Part shown: piece after piece, positions 9,132-17,771 of the stretch
Layout of the letters: the number at the start of each line of letters is the position of its first letter
How positions within the stretch are numbered: position 1 is the first letter of the stretch
Assembly: GCA_019115765.1 (NCBI GenBank)
Contig: DXCZ01000036.1
Location: forward strand, 1 to 64,000
DNA length: 64,000 nucleotides
From: Candidatus Mediterraneibacter stercoripullorum
Lineage (GTDB): Bacteria > Bacillota > Clostridia > Lachnospirales > Lachnospiraceae
Direction: 5' to 3'
The notes under the pieces: model-generated
Database searches by the model: none
Told to the model about the DNA's origin: nothing
The model's input: only the letters and a program-made list of their open reading frames with translations
Program-made: the position numbers and the translations under genes

Positions 9132-10871
9132 GTTCACCGTTCGTTTCACATATGTAGTATGCAGGATATGATGCGCCTTCTCGCTTCCGGGGTGTCCCAG
9201 ATATTCATCATAAAGCTTCTTGATGGACGGATTCTCATGGGACTTCCGTACGCTCTTGGCTGCATCGTTGTCATACAGTGCTTTCGCGCGGATGGCACGT
9301 ACGTCCTCGAAGTTGCGCACGTCGGCGTGAACCTGCGGCTGACCGCCTCCGTTGACGCATCCGCCAGGACAGCACATAATCTCAACGAAATGATAATCTG
9401 CCTCGCCTGCACGGATCTTATCCATGATCGCTCTGGCATTGCTCAGTCCGGAAGCGACTGCAACCTTTACATCCATTCCGGCAACATTATATGTAGCCTC
9501 TTTGATGCCTTCTGTGCCGCGGACTTCAGCAAATTCTACTTTCTCCAGCTCTTTTCCGGTCAGTGTCTCCACTGCTGTACGGAGGGCTGCCTCCATAACT
9601 CCGCCGGTTGCCCCGAAGATAACGCCTGCTCCCGTGGACTCACCGAGAGGATCGTCGAATCCTTCATCCGGCAGAGAACGGAAATTAATGCCTACCTTGC
9701 GGATCAGTCTTGCCAGTTCCCTTGTAGTAAGAGAGATATCCACATCCGGCACTCCCGCTGCATACTGGTCGTCTCTCTGAAGCTCGAACTTCTTCGCTGT
9801 ACAGGGCATGACGCTGACGCACACGATATCTTCCGGAGCGATGCCCATCTTCTCCGCGTAATAAGTCTTTGTAATAGCTCCGAACATCTGCTGCGGTGAC
9901 TTGCAGCTGGACAGATGATCGATCTGATCCGGATAATAATGCTCACAGTACTTCACCCATCCCGGAGAACAGGACGTCATCATCGGAAGGACTCCTCCGT
10001 TCTGCACCCGGTCGATGAACTCATGAGCCTCTTCCATGATCGTCAGGTCAGCTCCGAAGTCTGTATCGAATACTTTATCAAATCCCACTCTTCTCAGAGC
10101 AGCAGCCATCTTGCCTTCCACATCTGTACCCATGGGGTATCCGAACTCTTCACCCAGAGCTGCCCGGACAGAAGGAGCAGTCTGTACCACTACATGCTTT
10201 GTCTCATCTGCAATTGCTTCCAGTACGTCATCCACATTATCCTTCTCATAGAGGGCACCTGTCGGACAGGCAGCGATACACTGGCCGCATCCCACACAGC
10301 TTGTGTCTCCCAGCCCCATATCGAAGGGTGAACCGATAAATGTAGCGAATCCACGGTTGTTCGGTCCGATCACGCCCACAGTCTGTACCTTTTCACAGAC
10401 AGCAGAACATCTCCGGCAGAGGATACATTTATTATTGTCACGGATCATGTGGACAGCACTGTTGTCCAGATCATAGTGAGTCATCTCTCCGGCAAAATAA
10501 TTCTCATCAGCCACTCCCAGTTCCTGACACAGCTCCTGCAGCTCGCAGTGTCCGCTTCTCACACAGGAGAGACATTTCTTATCATGATTGGAAAGAAGAA
10601 GCTGAAGCGTTCTCCGTCTGGAATCCAGCAGCTTCTTTGTATTTGTCTGCACCTCCATGCCCTCGGTGACCGGATAGACGCAGGCAGCTACCAGGCTTTT
10701 CGCCCCTTTTACTTCAACGACACACATCCGGCATGCGCCGATCTCATTGATCTCCTTCAGATAACAGAGCGTGGGGATACGGATCCCTGCCCCATGAGCC
10801 GCTTCCAGGATTGTAGAGCCTGCAGGTGCGGTAACATTCAGGCCATTAATCTTTAAATTAACATATTCCAT
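9129..10871 (-). CDS. hydA: [FeFe]-hydrogenase catalytic subunit, NADH/ferredoxin-linked type
   Basis: This is the 580-residue catalytic subunit of a multimeric cytoplasmic hydrogenase. An N-terminal [2Fe-2S] domain has C36, C47, C50 and C64. A His-Cys3 cluster site (H96, C100, C103, C109) and two [4Fe-4S] sites (C149-C159, C192-C202) follow. The H-cluster domain has TSCSPGW (299), MPCTAK (355) and a third motif with C501 and C505. Last in an operon with hydB and hydC homologues, it fits the group that couples NADH and reduced ferredoxin to H2 production. GGAGG lies 8 bases before the ATG. Bifurcation is inferred from subunit composition. Confidence 0.95.
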   Translation of the reverse strand: MEYVNLKINGLNVTAPAGSTILEAAHGAGIRIPTLCYLKEINEIGACRMCVVEVKGAKSLVAACVYPVTEGMEVQTNTKKLLDSRRRTLQLLLSNHDKKCLSCVRSGHCELQELCQELGVADENYFAGEMTHYDLDNSAVHMIRDNNKCILCRRCSAVCEKVQTVGVIGPNNRGFATFIGSPFDMGLGDTSCVGCGQCIAACPTGALYEKDNVDDVLEAIADETKHVVVQTAPSVRAALGEEFGYPMGTDVEGKMAAALRRVGFDKVFDTDFGADLTIMEEAHEFIDRVQNGGVLPMMTSCSPGWVKYCEHYYPDQIDHLSSCKSPQQMFGAITKTYYAEKMGIAPEDIVCVSVMPCTAKKFELQRDDQYAAGVPDVDISLTTRELARLIRKVGINFRSLPDEGFDDPLGESTGAGVIFGATGGVMEAALRTAVETLTGKELEKVEFAEVRGTEGIKEATYNVAGMDVKVAVASGLSNARAIMDKIRAGEADYHFVEIMCCPGGCVNGGGQPQVHADVRNFEDVRAIRAKALYDNDAAKSVRKSHENPSIKKLYDEYLGHPGSEKAHHILHTTYVKRTVN

Positions 10872-10886
10872 TCTCTCTACCCTCCA

Positions 10887-12674
10887 TTATTCTTTGTAAA
10901 TTGCGCCGAAACGGCATTTTTCCATGCAGGCGCCGCACTTCAGACATTTGTCCGGATTGATCATATGTACTTCCTTCACCTTGCCGATGATCGCATCAGC
11001 AGGGCAGGTCCTTGCACAGAGCGTACATCCCTTACATTTATCCGGATCGATCTTGTACTGCAGCAGAGCCTTACAGACTCCGGCCGGACATTTCTTATCC
11101 ACAATATGAGCAATATATTCATCCCTGAAATAACGCAGGGTTGAGAGCACCGGGTTGGGCGCCGTCTGTCCCAGAGCACAGAGAGAATTCTCCTTCAGGT
11201 GATAGCAGAGTTCTTCCAGCTTATTCAGGTCATCCATGGTCGCCTGCCCTTTCGTGATCTTGTCAAGGATCTCAAGCATACGCCGTGTTCCGATCCGGCA
11301 TGGCGTACATTTTCCACAGGACTCATCTACCGTGAACTCCAGAAAGAACTTTGCGATATCCACCATACAGGTATCTTCATCCATAATGATCAGTCCGCCG
11401 GATCCCATCATGGAACCGATGGCGATCAGGTTGTCATAATCGATGGGGACGTCCAGATGCTCCGCCGGGATACATCCTCCGGACGGGCCTCCGGTCTGGG
11501 CGGCCTTGAACTTCTTGCCGTTTGGCACACCTCCTCCGATCTCCTCAACGATCTCCCGAAGCGTAGTTCCCATTGGGATCTCAACAAGTCCGGTGTTATT
11601 GATCTTGCCGCCGAGAGCAAATACTTTGGTTCCCTTGGACTTCTCCGTCCCCATAGATGCAAACCATTCCGGGCCGTTAACGATGATCTGGGGAATGTTC
11701 GCGTAAGTCTCCACATTGTTCAGAATAGTCGGGCTCTGGAACAGTCCCTTCAGTGCCGGATAAGGCGGGCGGGGTCTCGGCTCTCCTCTGTTTCCTTCGA
11801 TGGACGTCATAAGGGCGGTCTCCTCGCCGCAGACAAAGGCTCCTGCGCCAAGTCTCAGTTCAATATCAAAGTCAAATCCCGAATCAAAGATATTCTTGCC
11901 CAGCAGGCCGTATTCCCTTGCCTGACCAATAGCAATCTCCAGACGCTTTACTGCGATGGGATACTCTGCACGGACATAAATATATCCCTGGGAAGCCCCG
12001 ATGGCGTATCCCGCGATGGCCATGGCCTCCAGCACTGCATGAGGATCTCCTTCCAGAATGGAACGGTCCATAAACGCGCCGGGATCTCCTTCATCTGCAT
12101 TACAGCAGACATATTTCTGATCCGCCTGGTTCTGAGCGGCAAACTTCCATTTCAGACCTGTTGGGAATCCGGCTCCGCCTCTTCCTCTCAGTCCGCTGTC
12201 CAGAAGGATCTGGATCACATCTTCAGGCTTCTTCTCCGTCAGCACAATGCCGAGAGCCTCATATCCTCCTGTACCGATGTATTCGTCAATATTCTCCGGG
12301 TTGATCACACCGCAGTTCCGCAGCGCCACCCTGTGCTGTTTCTTATAGAAATTCGTCTCATTAAGTGGAATGATCTTATCTGTCTTCGTGGTCTCATCGT
12401 AGAGAAGACGGGTAACAACCCTTCCTTTTAACAGATGTTCGGAGACGATCTCCGGGATATCATCCTCCTGCACCATAGAGTAGAATGTGCCCTCCGGATA
12501 AACGATCATGATCGGGCCCAGGGCGCAGAGGCCGAAGCATCCTGTCTTTACAACTCCTACTTCCTCGGTAAGTCCGTTTGCATCAATCTCTTTATGCAGT
12601 CTGTCGATGATCCGCTGGCTGCCCGAGGAGGTACATCCTGTTCCGCCGCAGACAAGTACATGTGAACGATACAT
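10887..12674 (-). CDS. hydB: Hydrogenase NADH-binding flavoprotein subunit (NuoF-like)
   Basis: The subunit is 595 residues from the ATG at 12674, chosen because AGGAGG lies 10 bases upstream; the in-frame TTG three codons earlier is too close. An N-terminal thioredoxin-like [2Fe-2S] domain (Cys near residues 9, 14, 46, 50) is followed by the NuoF core binding FMN and NAD(H) (GRGGAGFP motif). The [4Fe-4S] site SCGKCTPCR comes next. Two C-terminal ferredoxin motifs (CKGCTLCARTCP and CLKCGACMEKC) end the protein. It accepts electrons from NADH and is thought to host flavin-based bifurcation in HydABC complexes. It lies 15 bp upstream of hydA. Confidence 0.95.
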   Translation of the reverse strand: MYRSHVLVCGGTGCTSSGSQRIIDRLHKEIDANGLTEEVGVVKTGCFGLCALGPIMIVYPEGTFYSMVQEDDIPEIVSEHLLKGRVVTRLLYDETTKTDKIIPLNETNFYKKQHRVALRNCGVINPENIDEYIGTGGYEALGIVLTEKKPEDVIQILLDSGLRGRGGAGFPTGLKWKFAAQNQADQKYVCCNADEGDPGAFMDRSILEGDPHAVLEAMAIAGYAIGASQGYIYVRAEYPIAVKRLEIAIGQAREYGLLGKNIFDSGFDFDIELRLGAGAFVCGEETALMTSIEGNRGEPRPRPPYPALKGLFQSPTILNNVETYANIPQIIVNGPEWFASMGTEKSKGTKVFALGGKINNTGLVEIPMGTTLREIVEEIGGGVPNGKKFKAAQTGGPSGGCIPAEHLDVPIDYDNLIAIGSMMGSGGLIIMDEDTCMVDIAKFFLEFTVDESCGKCTPCRIGTRRMLEILDKITKGQATMDDLNKLEELCYHLKENSLCALGQTAPNPVLSTLRYFRDEYIAHIVDKKCPAGVCKALLQYKIDPDKCKGCTLCARTCPADAIIGKVKEVHMINPDKCLKCGACMEKCRFGAIYKE

Positions 12675-12693
12675 AGCTTTCAAGCCTCCTTTT

Positions 12694-13077
12694 CTATTCT
12701 GCCTTATTCTGTGCCGCGCTTAATGTATATTTAGCGACCACCTGGCCTCCCAGCAGATGAATGCGCAGCACTTCCATCGCCTTTTCCGGAGTCATCTTCA
12801 CGTAAGTCACCTTTTCCTTTCCAGGCTCCAGCACCTCTACGATAGGTTCATACTGACACAGCCCGATACATCCGGTCTGGGTCACGTTGATCTTATCCGT
12901 CAGGTTCTGCTCCTGAACCGCATCTGAAAGTGCGGTGAGGACAGGCCTTGCGCCGCTGGCGATCCCGCAGGTTGCCATTCCGACCACCACGCGGATCTGA
13001 TTCTCATTTTCTGCGCGCACGCCGACCTTTCCCTGCATCTTTGCTCTGATCGCACGTAATTCTTCCAGTGATTTCAT
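12694..13077 (-). CDS. Thioredoxin-like [2Fe-2S] ferredoxin of the hydrogenase operon
   Basis: The protein is 127 residues from the ATG at 13077, preceded by GGAGG with 7-base spacing; an upstream in-frame start lacks this. The fold pattern matches the NuoE/HydB N-terminal ferredoxin family. Only three cysteines are visible (ATCGIA, TGCIGLC), where four normally bind [2Fe-2S], so cluster binding needs another ligand or is impaired. Its place between the ATPase-like gene and hydB suggests an accessory electron-transfer or structural subunit of the hydrogenase. Confidence 0.85.
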   Translation of the reverse strand: MKSLEELRAIRAKMQGKVGVRAENENQIRVVVGMATCGIASGARPVLTALSDAVQEQNLTDKINVTQTGCIGLCQYEPIVEVLEPGKEKVTYVKMTPEKAMEVLRIHLLGGQVVAKYTLSAAQNKAE

Positions 13078-13160
13078 ATATAACCTCCATTTCTGTCTCA
13101 AATAACATCAGTTCCTCCGCAGCAGCCCGGATACATAAGATTCTTTCTGCTGCTCTGCGT

Positions 13161-13721
13161 TCAGATATCTGCGCCCCCGTCTGTCTCCTTCCTGTTCGTT
13201 TCCAGATATTCTTTAATAAAAGTGGACACCTCCGGCTCTGAGAATGAAATACCATCGCCCAGCATCTCTCTCATATCCCTGGTATCCAGAACAAAACTTC
13301 TTTCCCCGTACCTATATGTATATCTGAAATCGATGTGTTCGTTGAACACGATCAGAGTGTAGACTGTAGAGCTGATATCTCCAAGCGGCATCCTGTCAAT
13401 GTGCGACAGTCCGAATACCGCTGTGACCAAGGTCCCCCTGCCCTTTTCCGAATCAATCTGGAAACTGCCGTCCGTACTCTCCGCCGCCTGCTTGAAAAAC
13501 GGAACGCCAAGTCCCACTTTCCTCGTTGTCCGCGTGGTGAAAAACGGGTCCTGTACCTTCTCCACCTCTTCCGGAGTCATCCCGCATCCGTTGTCCCTGA
13601 TCGTGACAGTCAGGCAGTCTTCCTCAGGCTGCACGGAAACCGTGATCTCGATCAGTGTGGCACCTGCGCGCACAGAATTCTCCGCAATATCCAGAATATT
13701 CAGAGCAATTTCCGGCATCAT
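13161..13721 (-). CDS. HATPase-domain protein (histidine-kinase-like ATPase) in hydrogenase operon
   Basis: This 186-residue soluble protein has a GHKL-type ATP-binding fold: N-box (LDIAENSVRA), G1 box (DNGCGM), a GLGVPF G2-like motif and a final GRGTLV element. There is no His phospho-acceptor, sensor or membrane region, so it is an isolated ATPase domain like anti-sigma kinases. It starts 4 bp after the hydC stop, so the two are translationally coupled. ATPase genes in this operon position are a recurring feature of clostridial hyd operons. Its role (regulation, or folding/assembly) is unknown; a link to the divergent signalling cluster is inference. Confidence 0.85.
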   Translation of the reverse strand: MMPEIALNILDIAENSVRAGATLIEITVSVQPEEDCLTVTIRDNGCGMTPEEVEKVQDPFFTTRTTRKVGLGVPFFKQAAESTDGSFQIDSEKGRGTLVTAVFGLSHIDRMPLGDISSTVYTLIVFNEHIDFRYTYRYGERSFVLDTRDMREMLGDGISFSEPEVSTFIKEYLETNRKETDGGADI

Positions 13722-13725
13722 GGGC

Positions 13726-14220
13726 CTACTCGTATTTGGCCAGGATACCGTCGATATCGTCCACGGTCAGGCGGCCGTAAACCTCATCGTTGACCATCAT
13801 GACAGGAGCCAGTCCACAGGCTCCCACACAGCGGCACGCATCCAGAGAGAATTTCCCGTCAGGCGTACACTCGCCGCCGACGATGCCCAGCTTCTCCATC
13901 AGAGCATTGTAGATATCTCCCGATCCCTTTACATAGCATGCTGTGCCAAGACAGACAGAAATCCGGTATTTTCCCTTCGGATTCAGCGTAAACTGTGAAT
14001 AAAATGTCACAACGCCGTAGATCTTTTCCATGGGGATACCGGTTTCGTCTGAGATGATCTTCTGGACTTCTATGGGAAGATATCCATATATATCCTGTGC
14101 CTTCTGCAAGATCGGCATAAGGGCACCTTTTTCATCCTTGAGCTCATTAATAACTTTCAGCAGTGCCTCTTCCTGTTCTTTTGTTCCCGAGAACGGGACT
14201 TTTGATTTCTTTTCAGCCAT
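13726..14220 (-). CDS. hydC: Hydrogenase NuoE-like subunit
   Basis: The 164-residue protein matches the 24-kDa NuoE family. A helical N-terminal part is followed by a thioredoxin-like [2Fe-2S] domain. Its ligands lie in CLGTACY and in the CRCVGACG region. In HydABC complexes this subunit relays electrons between the flavoprotein and other clusters. It is first in the operon, with GGAGG 7 bases before the ATG. A 219-bp divergent region separates it from the plus-strand signalling cluster. Confidence 0.92.
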   Translation of the reverse strand: MAEKKSKVPFSGTKEQEEALLKVINELKDEKGALMPILQKAQDIYGYLPIEVQKIISDETGIPMEKIYGVVTFYSQFTLNPKGKYRISVCLGTACYVKGSGDIYNALMEKLGIVGGECTPDGKFSLDACRCVGACGLAPVMMVNDEVYGRLTVDDIDGILAKYE

Positions 14221-14354
14221 TCTTCAACCTCCATTTCTTGTATTTTAACGCTCATTGCTTACATGATATCACAGGAAAGATCAAAATTCCACTTGTTTGT
14301 CGTTATTTTTTTGTCTAGTTTTACCATCCTATTCTGTGCATCATTCTACCTTCA

Positions 14355-14383
14355 TTGCTTTTTGCACATTCTGATGCTATACT
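14355..14383 (+). promoter_or_regulatory. Promoter of the DRTGG/sensory hydrogenase cluster
   Basis: TTGCTT (14355-14360) and TATACT (14378-14383) are spaced 17 bp, with TG one base before the -10. The start codon is about 57 bp downstream. The opposite-strand promoter for hydC was not identified with confidence. Confidence 0.6.
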
Positions 14384-14439
14384 GGAAGAAACTTTTTGTA
14401 CCTAATAGTATATAAATTCTTTTATTTTCAGGAGGTCAT

Positions 14440-14784
14440 ATGACGATCAGAGAAATGCAGGAGGTCCTGGACGCCAGCTTTTTATATGGTGAAGAGCTGG
14501 CGGACCTGGACGTACAGTTTGTCTTTTCAGCCGACATGATGAGTGACGTTCTCGCTTACGGCGGCAAATGTTCCGTTCTCATCACGGGACTCTGCAATCC
14601 ACAGGTGGTCCGCACAGCCGAGATGCTTGATATCGTCTGTATTATTTTTGTTCGTGGGAAGATGCCGGACGAGAATATGCTGGCGCTGGCCGTGGGAAAG
14701 GGGATGGCGGTACTTGCCACCGACCACTATATGTTCACCACATGCGGCATGCTCTATGAACATGGACTTCGGGGAGGTGCTTGA
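14440..14784 (+). CDS. DRTGG-domain protein, first gene of hydrogenase-linked cluster
   Basis: This 114-residue soluble protein is a stand-alone DRTGG-type domain, a fold found fused to phosphotransacetylase and inorganic pyrophosphatases, where related parts bind nucleotides. A run typical of the domain (VLITGLCNPQVVRTAEML) lies at about residues 46-63. AGGAGG precedes the ATG. It starts a five-gene operon: DRTGG, ATPase, sensory hydrogenase, DRTGG, PHP. A ligand-binding signalling role is inferred from context; no catalytic residues are evident. Confidence 0.8.
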   Translation: MTIREMQEVLDASFLYGEELADLDVQFVFSADMMSDVLAYGGKCSVLITGLCNPQVVRTAEMLDIVCIIFVRGKMPDENMLALAVGKGMAVLATDHYMFTTCGMLYEHGLRGGA

Positions 14785-14790
14785 TGACAG

Positions 14791-15213
14791 ATGAGTGAAA
14801 CTCTGACATTTAATTATACGATAGACGGAGATGACTTTACCCGTGCCGGTGAGGCAAGCAGCTCTGTGAAGAACAAGCTGAAGCAGCTGGGACTGGACAG
14901 TGATGTAATCCGCAAAGTTGCCATTGCCATGTATGAAGGCGAGATCAATATGGTCATCCACGCGGACGGAGGCGCTATAACCGTCACCGTATCCGATACC
15001 GATATCACCATGGTCCTTGCAGACCACGGTCCCGGCATTCCGGACGTGGAAAAGGCCATGCAGGAAGGGTATTCCACTGCCAGGCCGGAAGTCCGTTCCC
15101 TTGGATTCGGAGCCGGGATGGGGCTGCCCAACATGAAGAAATATACGGACGAGATGCACATCGCCACTGTCATCGGCCAGGGAACAACAATCACAATGAA
15201 AGTACATATCTGA
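14791..15213 (+). CDS. RsbW-like anti-sigma/serine kinase-type ATPase
   Basis: The 140-residue protein is an isolated HATPase domain of the anti-sigma-factor class: N-box around AMYEGEINMVIHA, G1 box DHGPGIPD, G2 region GFGAGMGLPNMKK and a final GQGTTI. Such proteins bind partners or phosphorylate Ser/Thr of antagonists. Here the neighbours are redox and DRTGG proteins, not sigma factors. It begins 6 bp after the DRTGG gene. I infer that it relays the state of the neighbouring H-cluster protein; the partner is unknown. Confidence 0.85.
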   Translation: MSETLTFNYTIDGDDFTRAGEASSSVKNKLKQLGLDSDVIRKVAIAMYEGEINMVIHADGGAITVTVSDTDITMVLADHGPGIPDVEKAMQEGYSTARPEVRSLGFGAGMGLPNMKKYTDEMHIATVIGQGTTITMKVHI

Positions 15214-15231
15214 GGAGGTGACGCCTGATCC

Positions 15232-16683
15232 ATGAACACGTATAAATTCATGCGCTCCGTACGGCTGCGGGAATCGGCCTGCCAGGGATGCATCAACTGC
15301 ATCAAATACTGCCCCACTCAGGCCATCCGTGTGCACAACGGAAAGGCACACATCATCGACAAGTTCTGTATCGACTGCGGCAGATGCATCCGGTACTGCC
15401 CGCATCATGCCAAGATTGCTGTCTATGATCCCCTTTCCGTTATCAATAATTTCAAATACACCGTAGCGCTTCCTGCCCCTTCTCTCTACGCTCAGTACAA
15501 TAATCTGAACAATGTTGACATTGTGCTGAACGCACTGCTGAAGCTGGGATTTGACGACGTATATGAAGTAAGTGCCGCCGCAGAGCTTGTATCTGAGGCT
15601 TCCAGAGAATACATTAAGGAACATGCGGATGAAGCTCCATTTATCAGCTCCGCCTGTCCCTCTGTGATCCGGCTGATCCGGGTGAAATTCCCCTCTCTAA
15701 TCTCCAGGCTGCTGCCCATCAAGGCGCCTGTAGAAGTGGCCGCTGAGATCGCGCGGGCGCGTGCCATGCAGAAAACCGGGCTGAAACCGGAGGAGATCGG
15801 GATCATCTTCATCTCCCCCTGCCCGTCCAAGGTCTCCTATGCCAAGGCTCCTCTGGGCATTGAGAAGAGCAACATTGACAATGTGGTCGCCATCAAAGAC
15901 GTGTATCCTCTTCTCCTGCCCCATATGAAGCACGACGAGAGCCAGCTGAAACCCATCTCCTGTTCCGGCAGGATCGGCATCGGCTGGAGCAATGCAGGCG
16001 GCGAGGTCGGAGGACTGCTTATAGATAATTATCTGGCAGCTGACGGGATCGTCAATATCCTCCGCGTACTGGAAGAGTTGGAGGATGAGAAGCTGCATGG
16101 TCTGACCTTTGTGGAACTGAGCGCCTGCAACGGAGGATGCGTAGGCGGTACTCTCACTGTTGAAAATGCCTATATCGCCACGACCAAAACGAAACGTCTG
16201 GTGAAATACCAGCCCGTATCCAGGAATCACCTGTCGGACAATCCGGAACTGAAAAATATTTACTGGGCGGACAATGTAGAATACGAACCTGTCTTCCGTC
16301 TGGGCAATACATTTAAGGAAAGCCTGCAGATGATGGGAACCGTAGAAGAACTGACCGCCAGATTTCCGGGACTGGACTGCGGCTCCTGCGGCGCGCCCAC
16401 CTGCCAGACGCTGGCCGAGGATATCGTCCGGGGCGATGCCACTCCAAATGACTGCATCTATGTGCTTCGTTCCAACATCGCAGATCTGTCAAACAAGATC
16501 GGCCACCTGGCCGGAGACGGCGGTACGGATCAGGAATTGTCCGATGATGACAGACATCTGCTCCATCAGTATATCTGCGAACTGACTTCGGAACTGGCCT
16601 CCTTCGGAGTGCCGGAAATCCAGCGGAGTCACGAGCGGGGACAGGATCCGAAACTGGATCCGCTGAAACGTCCCTCTCATTAG
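15232..16683 (+). CDS. Putative sensory [FeFe]-hydrogenase with extra Fe-S domains
   Basis: Domains of this 483-residue protein: two [4Fe-4S] motifs (C17-C27, C46-C56), an H-cluster domain, then a four-Cys Fe-S domain (C383, C386, C391, C408) and a helical tail. The H-cluster cysteines are kept at C142, C197, C299 and C303. The motifs diverge from catalytic enzymes: SACPS instead of TSCxPxW, SPCPSK instead of MPCxxK, and a third motif ending GGT rather than GGGQP. An Ala before the first Cys-Pro matches reports that sensory HydS proteins replace the proton-relay Cys. No PAS domain is present, so output probably goes through the adjacent ATPase. Sensory function is inference. Confidence 0.85.
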   Translation: MNTYKFMRSVRLRESACQGCINCIKYCPTQAIRVHNGKAHIIDKFCIDCGRCIRYCPHHAKIAVYDPLSVINNFKYTVALPAPSLYAQYNNLNNVDIVLNALLKLGFDDVYEVSAAAELVSEASREYIKEHADEAPFISSACPSVIRLIRVKFPSLISRLLPIKAPVEVAAEIARARAMQKTGLKPEEIGIIFISPCPSKVSYAKAPLGIEKSNIDNVVAIKDVYPLLLPHMKHDESQLKPISCSGRIGIGWSNAGGEVGGLLIDNYLAADGIVNILRVLEELEDEKLHGLTFVELSACNGGCVGGTLTVENAYIATTKTKRLVKYQPVSRNHLSDNPELKNIYWADNVEYEPVFRLGNTFKESLQMMGTVEELTARFPGLDCGSCGAPTCQTLAEDIVRGDATPNDCIYVLRSNIADLSNKIGHLAGDGGTDQELSDDDRHLLHQYICELTSELASFGVPEIQRSHERGQDPKLDPLKRPSH

Positions 16684-16713
16684 GAACTCACAACAGAAAG
16701 GATTGACTGAATA

Positions 16714-17046
16714 ATGAAATTGAAAGACATTTATGAACTGCCGAACTGCAGATTTCTTGTCAAAGGAGATCCGGAGCGGGATATCTCTCGTATCTTCTGC
16801 TGTGATCTTCTCAGCATTGCCATGAGTAAAGCCCCTTCCGACGGCATCTGGGTAACTGTAATGGGGAATAAAAATACTCTTGCCGTAGCTTCTCTGACTG
16901 ATACTGCCTGCATTGTCCTGGCGGAGGGAGTCTCCCTGGACGACGGCACACTGGCTAAGGCGGAAGAGGAAGGCATTGCCGTTGCGGAGACGGAGCTTCC
17001 GGTATTTGACATGGCTCTTGAGATCCACACGGCAGGAAATCTATGA
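16714..17046 (+). CDS. Second DRTGG-domain protein of the cluster
   Basis: The 110-residue protein shows the DRTGG-like pattern (ISRIFCCDLLSIAM; later VMGNKNTLAVAS), related to but distinct from the first copy at 14440. A ribosome site, GAAAGGA, lies upstream. Its stop overlaps the PHP start (ATGA), indicating translational coupling. Two DRTGG proteins bracketing the ATPase and hydrogenase suggest ligand-sensing partners. That is inference. Confidence 0.8.
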   Translation: MKLKDIYELPNCRFLVKGDPERDISRIFCCDLLSIAMSKAPSDGIWVTVMGNKNTLAVASLTDTACIVLAEGVSLDDGTLAKAEEEGIAVAETELPVFDMALEIHTAGNL

Positions 17047-17771
17047 GTCCCCTCTTTTATGACCTGCATATCCATTCCTGCCTCTCCCCATGCGGGGATG
17101 ACGATATGACGCCGGCCAACATCGCGGGGATGGCTGCGGTAAAAGGGCTGGATGTGATCGCTCTCACAGACCACAACAGCTGCCGGAACTGCCCTGCCGC
17201 CATGTATCACGGTATCCAATACGGGGTCACTGTGATCCCCGGCATGGAGCTGACTACTCAGGAAGAGGTTCATGTAATCTGTCTCTTTCCGGATCTGGAG
17301 AACGCCCTGGCTTTTGATGACCTGGTATACGAGAAACTGATGCCGGTCCGGAACCGGGAAGACATCTTCGGGAAACAGCAGATCATGAACGAGAAGGATG
17401 AAGTGATCGGAACTGTGGAAAATCTGCTGATCAACGCTACATCCATCGGATTCGATGAGGTATTTTCCCTTGTCGGCTCCTTCCACGGAATAGCTTATCC
17501 GGCTCATGTGGACAAGTCCTCAACCAGCATCCTCTCCAACCTGGGTTTCGTTCCCCCGGAGAGCGCCTTTACCTGCGCAGAGTTTCACGATTTCAGGAAT
17601 CTGCACCGGATCCGGAAGGAACACCCCTATTTTGAAAAATGTAATGTGGTCTGCTGCTCCGACGCCCACTATCTGGAAGATATACATGAGCCGGAGTATC
17701 AGATCTGGACTAAGGGGCGGGATATTCCGGATATACTTGACGCATTGAAGAATGGCTGTTTTGTTCACTAG
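17043..17771 (+). CDS. PHP-domain metal-dependent phosphoesterase
   Basis: The 242-residue protein carries the PHP metal-site motifs in order: DLHIHSCLSP (7-16), ALTDHNS, PGMELTT, PAHVD and CSDAH. Family members hydrolyse phosphoesters such as histidinol phosphate, DNA ends or nucleotides in the cytoplasm; the substrate here is unknown. Being last in a sensory operon, it could degrade a small-molecule signal or phospho-ligand of the DRTGG proteins. Its C-terminal codons overlap a broken DUF2975 frame. Confidence 0.85.
   Translation: MSPLFYDLHIHSCLSPCGDDDMTPANIAGMAAVKGLDVIALTDHNSCRNCPAAMYHGIQYGVTVIPGMELTTQEEVHVICLFPDLENALAFDDLVYEKLMPVRNREDIFGKQQIMNEKDEVIGTVENLLINATSIGFDEVFSLVGSFHGIAYPAHVDKSSTSILSNLGFVPPESAFTCAEFHDFRNLHRIRKEHPYFEKCNVVCCSDAHYLEDIHEPEYQIWTKGRDIPDILDALKNGCFVH

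Noticed and set aside
11199-12431. 410-residue plus-strand open frame across hydB
   Set aside because: Antisense to a gene with all NuoF motifs; no homology-like motifs or start signals.
13004-13255. 83-residue minus-strand frame between the ATPase and ferredoxin genes
   Set aside because: Overlaps both real genes in another frame and lacks a ribosome site.
14221-14439. Possible Rex or NADH-responsive operator upstream of hydC
   Set aside because: AT-rich TTGT/ACAA stretches exist but no TTGTTAA-N4-TTAACAA-like palindrome could be found.
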